Below are positions 32,001 through 40,433 of a stretch of 45,087 nt of DNA, piece by piece; position 1 is the first letter of the stretch, and each line of letters begins with the position of its first letter. The notes under the pieces are model-generated. The model did no database searches. It was given only the letters and a program-made list of their open reading frames with translations, and was not told the origin of the DNA. Made by a program: the position numbers and the translations under genes. The DNA comes from Nemertoderma westbladi. Lineage: Eukaryota; Xenacoelomorpha; Nemertodermatida; Nemertodermatidae. Where the stretch lies: NCBI GenBank assembly GCA_032718475.1, contig JAUCBJ010003759.1, positions 1-45,087 of the forward strand, in the 5' to 3' direction.

Positions 32001-33100
32001 AACTTAACCTACAGGGAAAGTACAGGGAGGCGTTAGCTAAGATGACTCTTGCTATAGAGACAGACCCTTCTGTGGCCGACTTCCATATTCTAAGAGGAGC
32101 TTTGCACCGTAGATGTGGTAACTTCGATGGCGCGGTGGAAGATTACTTACAAGCTTTAGATAAATGTGAACACAATCCTTCGGATCCAGTCTTCCAACAA
32201 GGTAACCGTCAACTACTGCTGGCCTATAACGACTTCGCTGTGGAGTGCTACACTAAGGGTTATTACGAGGACGGTGTGACGTTGCTGGATAAAGCGATAG
32301 CGGGAGAGAAGGGAGAAAAAGGATTCTATATAAACCGAGGGGATTGTTTCTATAAGTTGAACCAACTGAGTTTCGCGTTGGCCGACTACGAACAGGGATT
32401 GGAGTTGGACCCCGCGGATTGGGACGTCCGATCTCGCATCTCCATCATTCACAACGACTTCGCGATTACTTCCTACATGCAGAGAGACTTCCAGACGGCG
32501 GAACTCGAGTTCGGTAGAGCGATAGAGAACAACCCCAAGGTTGGGCAGTACTACCTGTCGCGTTGTCGGGTTCGGTTTATCCTAGAGGATCTCCGATCTG
32601 CTCGGAAGGATCTACTCGTAGCGCTACATCTGGATCCCACCAGCCAGGAGATCATCTCCATGTCAGCTCGACTCTTTCCCGGGAAGAGTATCGCCGATAT
32701 CATCCGCAGCAAATTCTTTGAGATCGCGAAATACTCGTTGGAACAAACTCTAGAATCGGTAGCCCCACCACCCCCACCCGTATCGTCTGCGCGCAATGGG
32801 GTAGTCATGGAAACAGGTAGTCTACCGGCGTCCTACACAGACTCTACCTATACTCCTCGCCACCCTCCGGTCTCTGCCTGTTCTACCGATATATTTACAC
32901 CCGCTACCTGGCAACCGAGGCAGGAGGAACTATTTAATATGGTGATGGCAGCTAAAAAGAAAATCTCCAATCAGAGAGTTAAGTCGGTTTATCGGAGTGG
33001 TCTGCCATTGCGAGTTAATACGCCGAAACTGAGGGAAATGAATGTTAAACAGTTTGGTAAATGGGAACATGGATTAAAACCATTAAAATTAAGTAGGTAG
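29006..33100 (+). CDS. TTC16: TTC16-like TPR protein with long acidic repeat array, intronless
   Basis: 1364 codons in one open frame from ATG 29006. Three parts: an acidic N-terminus (1-160), a 14-residue repeat array (about 160-590, see separate entry) leading into an acidic linker (590-780), and a tetratricopeptide region at about 787-1225 followed by a basic tail. The TPR units are clear: ARKSLADNDLPRAIVYLGKA, GLYTEALANFSCAAEMQPNE, GKYREALAKMTLAIETDPS and QLSFALADYEQGLELDPADW. Spacing and unit order (KAIKIKPND, RRCGNFDGAVEDYLQALDKC, YYEDGVTLLDKAIAG) fit TTC16, a poorly characterised protein linked by expression to ciliated cells and testis. The protein is much longer than human TTC16 because of the repeat array. 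AATAAA at about 33370 is a possible poly-A signal. Same strand and 3.3 kb downstream of rotatin. Assignment to TTC16 rather than another TPR family is likely but unproven without alignment; the TPR call itself is firm. Confidence 0.85.
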   Translation: MEGKIQFTDVELLDAELFAEQLTKDLIDNAERLLHDEAITLQDDNGTVELVVEKSDKRIEVVGEKTDQRIGIIYENDESNQRTAHLVEINEVTVAHLTDSYGTKKHEEVVIDKDVVEDVNTDGGAVTQKDIIEVMKTGDDDVVVKEYETTAEDAGVIMKKDDVMVKDAGVVINEDDVTDKDADLVIKEDDVTDKDADLVIKEDDVTAKDDDVVIKEDHVMAKDADVELKEDDVTAKDADVVIKEDDVTAKDADVVIKEDDVTAKDADVVIKEDDVRAKDVDVVIKEDDVTAKDADVVIKEDDVTAKDADVVLKEDDVRAKDADVVIKEDDVTAKDADVVIKEDDVTAKDADVVLKEDDVRAKDADVVIKEEDVTAKYADVVIKEDDVTAKDADVVLKEDDVRAKDADVVIKEDDVTAKDADVVIKEDDVTAKDADVVLKEDDVRAKDADVVIKEDDVTAKDADVELKEDDVTAKDADVVIKEDDVTAKDADVVIKEDDVTAKDADVVIKEDDVRAKDVDVVIKEDDVTANDADVVIKEDDVRAKDVDVVIKEDDVTAKDADVVIKEDDVTAKDADVVIKEDDVRAKDVDFILKEDADVVITKEACDNINTDASRVLKDGADVALVDDDVDNDVGLIRGSSGVRFSIDDVEFVESHAVDTDVNNQYEEFDEGEFNIDDLTDVSGASTRRHDESMITISSERSYTDDGQLKVLVPMTGVVVVASDDAKFEVAESSEGPPNDEGPPKFSLLVDDEEVDDDIAMRVSYISNSRRGSLMLGDSLREAAEQKRKMRSWAEIMNQKAQSVLAEARKSLADNDLPRAIVYLGKAIKIKPNDVALYVGRAEAYIQLCDFQSAILNYKQVCRMEADNPGYERRLAFLYYFYGQTQFDQGLYTEALANFSCAAEMQPNEAGYHTRSVACLASLGRHGECLALVNRQLERESGNLDLLIMRARLHQLFNNTSLCYFDVKDVLEMDPSIEEAMKLKQELEEKAQHYKAQAIQLNLQGKYREALAKMTLAIETDPSVADFHILRGALHRRCGNFDGAVEDYLQALDKCEHNPSDPVFQQGNRQLLLAYNDFAVECYTKGYYEDGVTLLDKAIAGEKGEKGFYINRGDCFYKLNQLSFALADYEQGLELDPADWDVRSRISIIHNDFAITSYMQRDFQTAELEFGRAIENNPKVGQYYLSRCRVRFILEDLRSARKDLLVALHLDPTSQEIISMSARLFPGKSIADIIRSKFFEIAKYSLEQTLESVAPPPPPVSSARNGVVMETGSLPASYTDSTYTPRHPPVSACSTDIFTPATWQPRQEELFNMVMAAKKKISNQRVKSVYRSGLPLRVNTPKLREMNVKQFGKWEHGLKPLKLSR
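29479..30778 (+). repeat. 31-unit, 42-bp coding minisatellite carrying CRE octamers
   Basis: The GACGT core recurs at exactly 42-bp steps from 29489 to 30749, 31 units with no insertion or deletion. The typical unit encodes EDDVTAKDADVVIK. Variants T/R, A/V and I/L recur in a higher-order pattern of about three units (VTAKD..VVI, VTAKD..VVL, VRAKD..VVI). Twenty-six units keep a perfect TGACGTCA; the exceptions are the units at 29657, 29825, 30119, 30539 and 30623. High nucleotide identity indicates recent homogenisation. The encoded segment is very acidic with alternating Lys, probably disordered or an extended helix. Confidence 0.95.
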
Positions 33101-34309
33101 TGTAGAATAACGCAGTATAAAACTGAAAGTACAGTATAGTGTATTTAATTCTTATGAGAAATTATAGTATATTTCAAGGTTAGATCAAAACAGTATAAAG
33201 TTGTATACTGTATTAATCTCAGAAATATCATAATGAAATATGACGTAAATTTACAGGGTATATTTAAAGAAATTTCTACTCATTAGCCAATTGGATAAAA
33301 AGGTACTTTTTATAAAATGATTTACAAGCCGCAAAGATATACCATTTTAAGGAAAATTATTAACAACACAATAAATTACAATACTAAATGCTATTAAAAA
33401 AACGCACGCCACAGAAATATAATACTTTATTGCATTTGTGTTATTATTATTAGTAGTAAGCCCGATCGTATACTCAACTCACTGTGATCCCCAGCCAGAA
33501 AGTCAGACAACCATGTTCTGGAATGAATATTTACGAAATGGAAGCCCTGCCCAGCCCACTCATGGGGCTTCCCCACACCCCAGTCGGTAATCAACTCACC
33601 TTCACTTAATATTTATCCTTGTTCCTGCTGCTAGTAGATGTATGGTTCACCCCATGTTAAATAAACATATGTTCTGTATTTAATATTTACGACACGGGCT
33701 ATATAAAGGTAGATAATAGCGTTGTTGTTCCAAGCCCTACAGTACAGCTGATATACTGGCCATCCCGAACTAATATCGTAGAGCCTGTTGATAAGGGTGT
33801 AGGGATAAGGGCATTGGATGGTAACTTCAACAGATAGAGCAATGCCCTTAAAGTGATTGGGTGTGACATTACTGAAGACTTACGAGGTGGGTCATTTTTT
33901 TGAAACTGATGTGCCAAATGGCACACCAGTTATATAATACTAAAGGGCGTTACTCCTCGGTAGTACTGGATTCCTACAAGTGTAGTACATGTAGTTACCG
34001 TAGATATGGTCCACCAAAGTGACCCGACGACTCCTGGATTTAGTCCATAGTGACGAGGAATAATCCCGTAAGCTGGATGGTACAGTATACAAAGTAACTA
34101 ATGAGTAATTACAATCGTAAAGTCAGATTCAATCAGCTGATCTAAATTTATCCAAAAAATTAGGTTTTGGCGGGTAGGTGCTAAAATGCACAACGGGGAA
34201 CAATGATTTCAGTATACACATTATATTACTACTGGATAATGGATAAACAGTAACTACTGTACAATAAGTCGCAATTTCGTTTCTCTCAAGTTCAGTATCC
34301 CTTTCAAGC
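33101..34309. other. Intergenic / TTC16-like 3' flank
   Basis: No gene recognised. Contains the candidate AATAAA at about 33370 and a GGAAGCCC..GGGGCTTCC inverted pair at about 33540-33573. A 75-codon minus-strand frame at 33699-33926 has no domain I recognise and is not called. Confidence 0.4.
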
Positions 34310-35772
34310 TGGTATATATATGTTATAGCCGGTCGTCCACGGGTACGTTTTCCATGTGTTGGTTGCCAGAAAAGTGCATCTGGTATGACCTCGTCTTTAC
34401 TTCTTCAGCAGCGCCCACTGAATCTTAATCTGCGTTCACGGAGGGTGGTTGATACAGGTGGTATTGTACCATAAAGCTCGGCGTTTGTCATGTGTTGTCT
34501 CCAGCTGATGTTTAGGGCTGCCCTTAGTAGTCTTGTGTAGCAACCATCAATTCGGTGTTCAAGTGATTTCGTCAGTGTCCAGGTCTCACCCCGGTATAAA
34601 AGTACAGTTTACACTGTGGCTCGAAAGAACTTAGTCTTCAGGTGCCTAGAGAGGTCTGGTTTCCAGATGAGATCCTTCTACTCATGCCTTTGCTTTCCAA
34701 ACTTCTATGTCCTTTTTGCTACTCTCTTTCCATGATCCTAGGTACTGGAAGTCATCGACCTTCCTTAGTTGATTATCATCAATTGTTGTCAAGTTTCCAT
34801 CAACATTAAAATTCATGAATCTGGTCTTTGTAGCATTTGTATGCAATCCAACCTCCTTAGCAGCCCTCTCCACTTTATTTAGTAGAAGCTGTGTATCTGG
34901 TAGCGTATTAGAGAGCAGGGCGATGTCATCCACAAAGTCGGTGTCTGTGACTGTAGTTTCCGGATATTTACTACTTCTGCGTTCTTGTAGTGTGAATCCC
35001 AGATCTTCACCCTTTGTGGCTGTCCTCATTGCGTAATCCAGCACAATTACAAATATTAATGGCGCCAATGTATCACCTTGCAGTACGCCAGCCGGGATTG
35101 AGAAGAACTCAGTTTCACCATCTGGTGAGAGTACCTGAGCTTCTGTGTCACAATATAACAATCCAATGCCAGCCACAATTACCTCTATGGTATTCCATAA
35201 GCTCTTAGGATTTCTAGCATTTTACCTCTATGGATTGAGTCGAATGCTTTCTTGAAGTCCACAAAAGTCAGGACAGTGGGGAGATTCTTTGACTTAATTC
35301 CCTCAATCAGTCTCCGTAGCGCAAGTATCTGAGCTATTGTTGATCTACTTGGTCGAAATCCATTTTGGCTCTTACGCAGCAGTTTCTCTATGTGAGGTCT
35401 AATTCTATATAGAATCATTTTATTGTATATTTTGACAGCTACCACAAGCAGACAGCCCACGATAGTATATTAGTACAGAGGCTTTAGTTGACCTTTAGTC
35501 CAAATTTGTGTTGGCTTTTCCCCTTTCAGCATCCGGTTGCAAACATCCAATAATGGTCTGTTTAGCACTCCAGTATTCCAATACCTCTTCTGCAGGGATT
35601 TCATCTGATCCACTCGCTTTATGATTGGAGTTCGGCGGGTGTGAAGTCCTCTTTTTCTATAGGTAGCGTATTGTCATATATTTTCCTTGTAGGGCTGACC
35701 TCGATGTTTAGTGGCTGCCAAGCAAGTTGCTGAAGTGATCTTCCCATTTCCCAATGGAGGATTGGGAAATGG
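34310..35772 (-). pseudogene. Second LINE family: 5'-truncated, broken reverse transcriptase
   Basis: Minus-strand reverse transcriptase of a non-LTR element distinct from the 36515 family. From 5' to 3' on the minus strand: a linker fragment (about 35770-35470); NGFRPSRSTIAQILALRRLIEGI and FVDFKKAFDSIHRGKML (35460-35185); then AGVLQGDTLAPLIFVIVLDYAMRTA and TDTDFVDDIALLS (35176-34682), in which the catalytic-type motif is FVDD rather than FADD; then the C-terminal YFYTGVRPGH-like segment and a GKRTRGRP-like zinc-knuckle-proximal tail to about 34320. Frameshifts and stops separate the parts; no endonuclease is present. The 5' truncation lies at a perfect 12-bp hairpin (35744-35772). Not functional. 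Confidence 0.85.
35744..35772. repeat. Perfect 12-bp hairpin at LINE 5' truncation point
   Basis: CCATTTCCCAAT, then GGAGG, then ATTGGGAAATGG: twelve perfectly paired bases around a 5-base loop, placed exactly where homology to the LINE linker stops. Consistent with a short inverted copy made during integration of the truncated element (twin-priming-like), or chance. Confidence 0.5.
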
Positions 35773-35877
35773 ATTGGGGTTGTTAATACTAAAGAAGATT
35801 CATGTTGATGATGGAAATTCACTAATTTCAATATATTATTACAGTAATATGTTATTTTCAGTCTAAAGCACGTTTTG

Positions 35878-36174
35878 GGGCCTTCGCGCAGCACGAGAGC
35901 TTATATAAGAAAGTTATTTCAGTTGGCCCTTATAGAACAGGTTAAAATTTTATTTTTGAGAGTATTGTAATCAGCTGCTTTTCCCTGGAGAGGGATGAAC
36001 TTTTATTACGCCCCCCCCCCCCCCCCCATATATATAGTGTAAGTTTGGATAGATTTCATCGAGATTTGGCTGAGTTATTAACGTTTAAAATTAAACATAA
36101 CAGATCAACAGAATAACGGAACAACATACAGTAGATAGTGGTACCCTATATGCTAAGCTCGCTTACTTTCGTGG
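35878..36174 (-). mobile_element. TGTGGGGC-family element, copy B (short)
   Basis: On the minus strand the segment begins TGTGGGGCAAGCCACGAAAG (36174 downwards) and ends CGTGCTGCGCGAAGGCCCCA (to about 35878), the same two termini as copy A at 10642-11602. The interior is different and only about 260 bp: no CCGCTAGAGGGC array, but a 17-bp poly-C run (36011-36027 on the + strand) with the TTCATCCCTCTCCAGGGAAAA flank shared with 5846-5925. Shared ends with unrelated interiors suggest a non-autonomous family defined mainly by its termini. Confidence 0.6.
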
Positions 36175-36503
36175 CTTGCCCCACAGGGATATATACGAAG
36201 GATGTGGTGGAGTTGTTCGATGTCGAATTCGTCAATTAAAATCGAAATAAAACTAAATCAAATGAGATTCTTAAAGTAGGGTTGTTGTAGTATGGCTTAC
36301 ATTTCATTTTTGATGGTTAATAATTGTATTCCATTAAAAATAAAGTTGCGACTATAATAATAAAGTCGTGACTAAAATAATAAAGTGACTAAAATATTAA
36401 AAGTCGCTACTAAAATAATTTAATAATAAAATTTATTTTTATATTTATAATTAATATTAATATTAAAAATAATAAAATTGCGAATAAAAGGTATCAAACT
36501 TTG
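36175..36503. other. Intergenic AT-rich
   Basis: Contains several direct repeats of an AATAATAAAGT.GTGACTAAAAT word (about 36340-36420); no gene. Confidence 0.45.
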
Positions 36504-36514
36504 GGAGGAATATA
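36504..36514. repeat. Candidate 11-bp target-site duplication (3' side of LINE)
   Basis: GGAGGAATATA immediately precedes the (TAG)n end of the minus-strand LINE; the same 11 bp occur at 40217-40227 beyond its 5' end. Confidence 0.55.
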
Positions 36515-36553
36515 CTACTACTAGGATCGGCATGCTGCATTGCAGCTGCATTT

Positions 36554-38280
36554 TTAAGAATGCTGTGCCGGCTTGTCAACAAAATTGCACCGCCACAACT
36601 CCCTATCACCCATGACATTTGCTAGATCATCCGCATCTTCAAGGCCAGTGTCCTTTAAGATGCGTCTCAAGAAAGTCGTGGGCTGTCCACCATGCTTATT
36701 CACTCCATGAGGCTGCCAAAGTACAAGATTATGCACTGGCTGGTCCTCACGGCGAAAGCAATGTCCTGCAAAGCGGAGGCGATTTTATTCTTGTGTCAAG
36801 CTTGGGGGAACCACTGAGACACCTCCAATGTTATATAGTGTCTGGTTGGAGATGTGTGCATTGTACTTGAACCCGGCGTAGCATTCTTGTGAATGTGACA
36901 TCCAGAGATTTGGTGTCCTCAGCAGTTAGAGCCCAGCATGGACTCCCGTAGAGGAGTACTGGAACTACTGCTGCTCTAAATAATCGGACCTTAAGTTTCC
37001 GATTAATTCTCGGTGACTTCCAAATCCTGGAAAGCCTATTCAAGGCTCCCCTCCCCATGCCTTTCCCTTACGTATTCGAAGGTCCTCACCTGACTTCCGG
37101 ATCCATGATCCCAGGTAACAGAAGTCGTCCACATGCTCAAGCATACCATCCTTTGAGCTTATGCTCATCCGATCAGAGACTTGCTGAGAACTTTCAAAGT
37201 TAACTGTCAAAATTTTGGTCTTTCTGGAGTTAATAATAAGACCAACACTAGAAGCAGCATGTTCTAATGAGCTGAGGAGCCATTGGGCTCCCTCTAATGA
37301 TTCTGAAAGTACTCCTAAGTCATCAGCAAAGTCTAGATCAGTTAGGTACTTGGCAGGATTCCCTCGACTTCTGGAGCCAGTAGGTGGAGTTATCATCACC
37401 CCATCATCATTATGATGATCTAAGGACATGCGTAGAACATAGTCAACCACAATAATGAACAAGAATGGTGCAAGTGTGTCTCCTTGGAGGACGCCCCATA
37501 ACACTTCAAAGGGTTCTGTGTCACCGTCAACAGTAGACACAAATGTTGTCGAACCATCGTATACTGATCTTAATGCTGCAATAATTTCATCAGGAATCCC
37601 ATATAATGAAAGTATGCAGAACATACGTGAGCGAGAGACTGAATCAAAGGCCTTGAAGAAGTCAACAAAGATAACAGCCAGATGCCTGTCTTTCTTTTTT
37701 GATAATTCTTCAATTATCCTTCTAAGTGCAAAAATGGGCTCCATGGTCCCACGACCTTTACGGAACCCATTCTGATTTCCACGGAGCAGTCTCTCAATGG
37801 GATCCCTGATGCGATTTAATAGAATTCTATTGTATAGCTTTGCAGCAATTGAGATCAATGAGATTCCCTGAAAAGAACCATAGAGTGTTAGGTTGCCCTT
37901 CTCGGGAACTGGCACCAACTTATTTGTTTTCATTTCTTGTGGGACTCTTGATGTTCGGTACATGTCTACTATGATGGGATAGATGAGCTTTAAACACTCA
38001 GGTACAGTATTGTAAAGACCTCAGGGGGAACACCATCTACTCCACTGGCACGATTGGTCTTAATGCTCTTTGCAGCAGCCTTCACTTCTGAAAAGGAGAT
38101 ATCGCCAATGGGAATATCTGGGAGTACAGACTCAGACACTTTTACTTCTATAAAGTTATCAGGCAATACCCTGTCATTATTGAGGAGCTTTTCAAAGTGG
38201 GCTTTCCAACCATTGAGGCGATCGGCTGGTGATTCAGCCTTGACCTTGGTGGTTGGTTGGCTTTTCCGCCCAGTAAGCAA
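36554..38280 (-). pseudogene. LINE reverse transcriptase and C-terminal tail, frameshifted
   Basis: Continues the endonuclease ORF on the minus strand in several frames: 38280-37990 (linker, DRLNGWKAHFEKLLNN and IKTNRASGVDGVPPE), 37963-37040 (RT core: NGFRKGRGTMEPIFALRRII, FVDFFKAFDSVSRSRM, GVLQGDTLAPFLFIIVVDY and TDLDFADDLGVL), 37058-36831 (LFRAAVVPVLLYGSPCWALT) and 36736-36554 (LVLWQPHGVNKHGGQPTTFL and LKDTGLEDADDLANVM). The catalytic FADD motif is intact, but at least three breaks interrupt the frame between 38280 and 36736. Confidence 0.85.
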
Positions 38281-38636
38281 GTTGATCGATTTTCATGCCT
38301 GGAATGATTGCCTGCTGTCGTCAGCATCATTGATGGCATCAACCTGTTGGTTTATTAGCTCCTGTAGATTAACAGAGTACTGCCTGTTCAGGGACCTAGA
38401 TGCAGCCTTAACTGCATTCTTGGCCGCTGTAGTCTGTTTGAGTCGGGACTCTTTCTGCGCCTTATGAAGGTCATTTCAGCACTTCTGAATTTTGTTGTCA
38501 GTCCAGGGGGCCCTTTTCCTGTTTCGAGGGTATACAGGAACTGTTTCTGCAGCTGCTAATTTAACTGCTTCTGTAAAGGCAGTATAGCCCTCACAGTGAT
38601 CTGCCGCCTCAGAGGCAAGAGCCTCATACCTGTTGC

Positions 38637-39722
38637 TCAGTTGCTGGAGAAGGGTCGAAGTGTAAATGCATTACAGTCTTGTATAGAGCTCCTGTATTTC
38701 CTACGAAACAGAATATGGTCTATCTGGGACTTGTGACCACTGGGTCCACTATGAGTCCATAGCTTTCCAGTTCGCTTCTTGAACTGGGTTCCAGCCGAAA
38801 ACAATCCATTTCCAGATATAAAATCCTGAAGATGGACAGAATTTCGGTTAACACTATTGCTATAGACCCAGGGCGATGTAGGTGATTGATGCAGACTTGT
38901 ATTAAAGACTCCCAGGAATGTTAAGAATGTATGCTGATCCACTCCATCAGTAACTGCTTGTAGATTGTGGTAGAAATTTTCCACCTCCTCTACAGGGGCA
39001 ACACTAGTTGGAGAGTAGCACACAATCAGAATCACCTTAGGAAACTTCTTTGCCAGTCTTCCAGAACATGAGAAGTGGCAACGGATGATGCGGTTAGAGA
39101 TTTGGTATATTTTGTCCAATGCTGCACGTGCAGTTGGATTCATCAATAGACCAATTCCACCATTGCCACTATCATCTGCTGACGCGAGGGCGAGTCGCCA
39201 ACCGCCCCCCATGTCATTAATCAGAACCTCATCAGTCTGTCCAGTCTGCATTCGGTGCTCTTGAACACCCACTGCGCTAAGATAAAGCTTATCTGCCAAG
39301 GCAGTCAGCTCACCTTGTCGCATTGGGGACCCGAGTGTTAGGGTGTTTACTGAGGCTATTCTAGTGACTTGCCTCAGATTCACCAATGGCTTTGTTGGTC
39401 GGGGTGGAACATGAGAGTAGCCTCCAACTCCAGAGTCCCTCTCCCCATCACATTCTAGCCTCCCTGGTGACCCAGGGTTTGGGCCAGAAAGGTCATCAGG
39501 AAAGGGACTCAAAGAATTGTTGGCTGCTCTCTCTCCAGTAGGGGGTGAGACAGGCAGCCTGTCAGGAGATAACTGACGCCTGTGACGCCGATTGTGTCCG
39601 GTAATTCCACTGGCCTCTAGTGGCCGGACCTCCGCATTACTAATGTAATCCATAGTGGGGGTTGGGGGGTGCTTTTTTGCCGAGTCAGCTCTCGGGGCAA
39701 ATACCACACCCTGGTTTGCCAT
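38637..39722 (-). CDS. LINE endonuclease domain (N-terminal part of broken ORF)
   Basis: 361 codons from an ATG at 39722. The first about 115 residues are basic and proline-rich without a recognised fold. The endonuclease/exonuclease/phosphatase fold follows: RIASVNTLTLGSP (N of motif 1), LSAVGVQEHRM (catalytic-type E), GNGGIGLLMNP, VILIVCYSPTSVAPVEEVENFYHNL, then LTFLGVFNTSLH and SQIDHILF. The usual GDFN motif reads GVFN, losing the conserved Asp, which would be expected to impair cleavage. The frame ends early relative to the full ORF because of a downstream stop or frameshift. Confidence 0.75.
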   Translation of the reverse strand: MANQGVVFAPRADSAKKHPPTPTMDYISNAEVRPLEASGITGHNRRHRRQLSPDRLPVSPPTGERAANNSLSPFPDDLSGPNPGSPGRLECDGERDSGVGGYSHVPPRPTKPLVNLRQVTRIASVNTLTLGSPMRQGELTALADKLYLSAVGVQEHRMQTGQTDEVLINDMGGGWRLALASADDSGNGGIGLLMNPTARAALDKIYQISNRIIRCHFSCSGRLAKKFPKVILIVCYSPTSVAPVEEVENFYHNLQAVTDGVDQHTFLTFLGVFNTSLHQSPTSPWVYSNSVNRNSVHLQDFISGNGLFSAGTQFKKRTGKLWTHSGPSGHKSQIDHILFRRKYRSSIQDCNAFTLRPFSSN

Positions 39723-40216
39723 TCCACAGGGTGGGTGTCGCCAAGGAGTCAGATATGAGGCCCATCACACATATCTACTCTGGCGCACATGACCCACCAT
39801 TGGCTGTTGCAGCTCATCTGCTGGGTCATGCCCTGTACCCCTGCTGCCAGGTGCAGGTCGCAGTGAAGTGCACTCAGAGTGGACATGAGAACACACTACT
39901 CCTGTCCAGCCATTGGTAGATCACCATCTGCCTGGTCAGGCCATATACCCCTGCAGCCAAGTATACGGGTCCTTAATCCAGGACCAAGGGCGTCCTTATC
40001 CCAGAACGAAGGGGGTCCTAGTTACAGGACCAGATTTGCCCTAGTAAGAGGGTCTATGCAGCTACAGGTGGCACCTCCTTTATGCTGCATGGAGGTGGCT
40101 CAATGACCTAGAATACCTGACCTGACCTTTCTATGCCTGTCCCTGTCAGTAAAAACTATTACTTTACCATTAAACTGGATAGCGGTCTAGTAGAGCAGGG
40201 TCTATGCGAGGAATAT

Positions 40217-40227
40217 GGAGGAATATA
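40217..40227. repeat. Candidate 11-bp target-site duplication (5' side of LINE)
   Basis: GGAGGAATATA, identical to 36504-36514. A partial third copy, GAGGAATAT, lies a few bases inside at 40208-40216, so the exact 5' boundary is uncertain by about 10 bp. Confidence 0.5.
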
Positions 40228-40433
40228 ATTAACGAATAAAAATACAAAATATATGCTATACATGTAGTAGTAGTGTACATAGCAACCGCAATTAGTTGCA
40301 TAAAATGGAAAATAATTTTCATCAATATTGCCAAACATTATAGTACAGTCCACCATGTTTCTGAAATAAAAATTAAAGTTTATAATTCATTAAGATTTCA
40401 TCAACCTGGCAACAGCATAAACCGCGGTACAGT

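Larger units (their letters stand above)
36515..40216 (-). mobile_element. Near-complete APE-type non-LTR retrotransposon (RTE-like)
   Basis: About 3.7 kb on the minus strand. It has a 5' UTR of about 490 bp (40216-39723), an apurinic-type endonuclease (39722-38637), a linker (about 38640-38000), a reverse transcriptase (about 38280-36831), a C-terminal tail (36830-36554) and a short 3' UTR ending in GCCGATCCTAGTAGTAGTATA. A single-ORF layout, about 3.5 kb length and a simple trinucleotide 3' end without a poly-A tail suggest an RTE-type clade; CR1-like clades are an alternative. An 11-bp candidate target duplication, GGAGGAATATA, flanks it. The ORF is split by several frameshifts or stops, so this copy is dead but fairly young. 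Fragments of the family occur at 4201, 5585, 12232 and 43815. Confidence 0.85.

Noticed and set aside
33699-33926. 75-codon minus-strand frame after the TTC16-like gene
   Set aside because: No recognisable domain, no context, length within chance expectation.
34815-35208. Plus-strand frames over the second LINE
   Set aside because: Shadows of the minus-strand reverse transcriptase, which carries the recognisable motifs.
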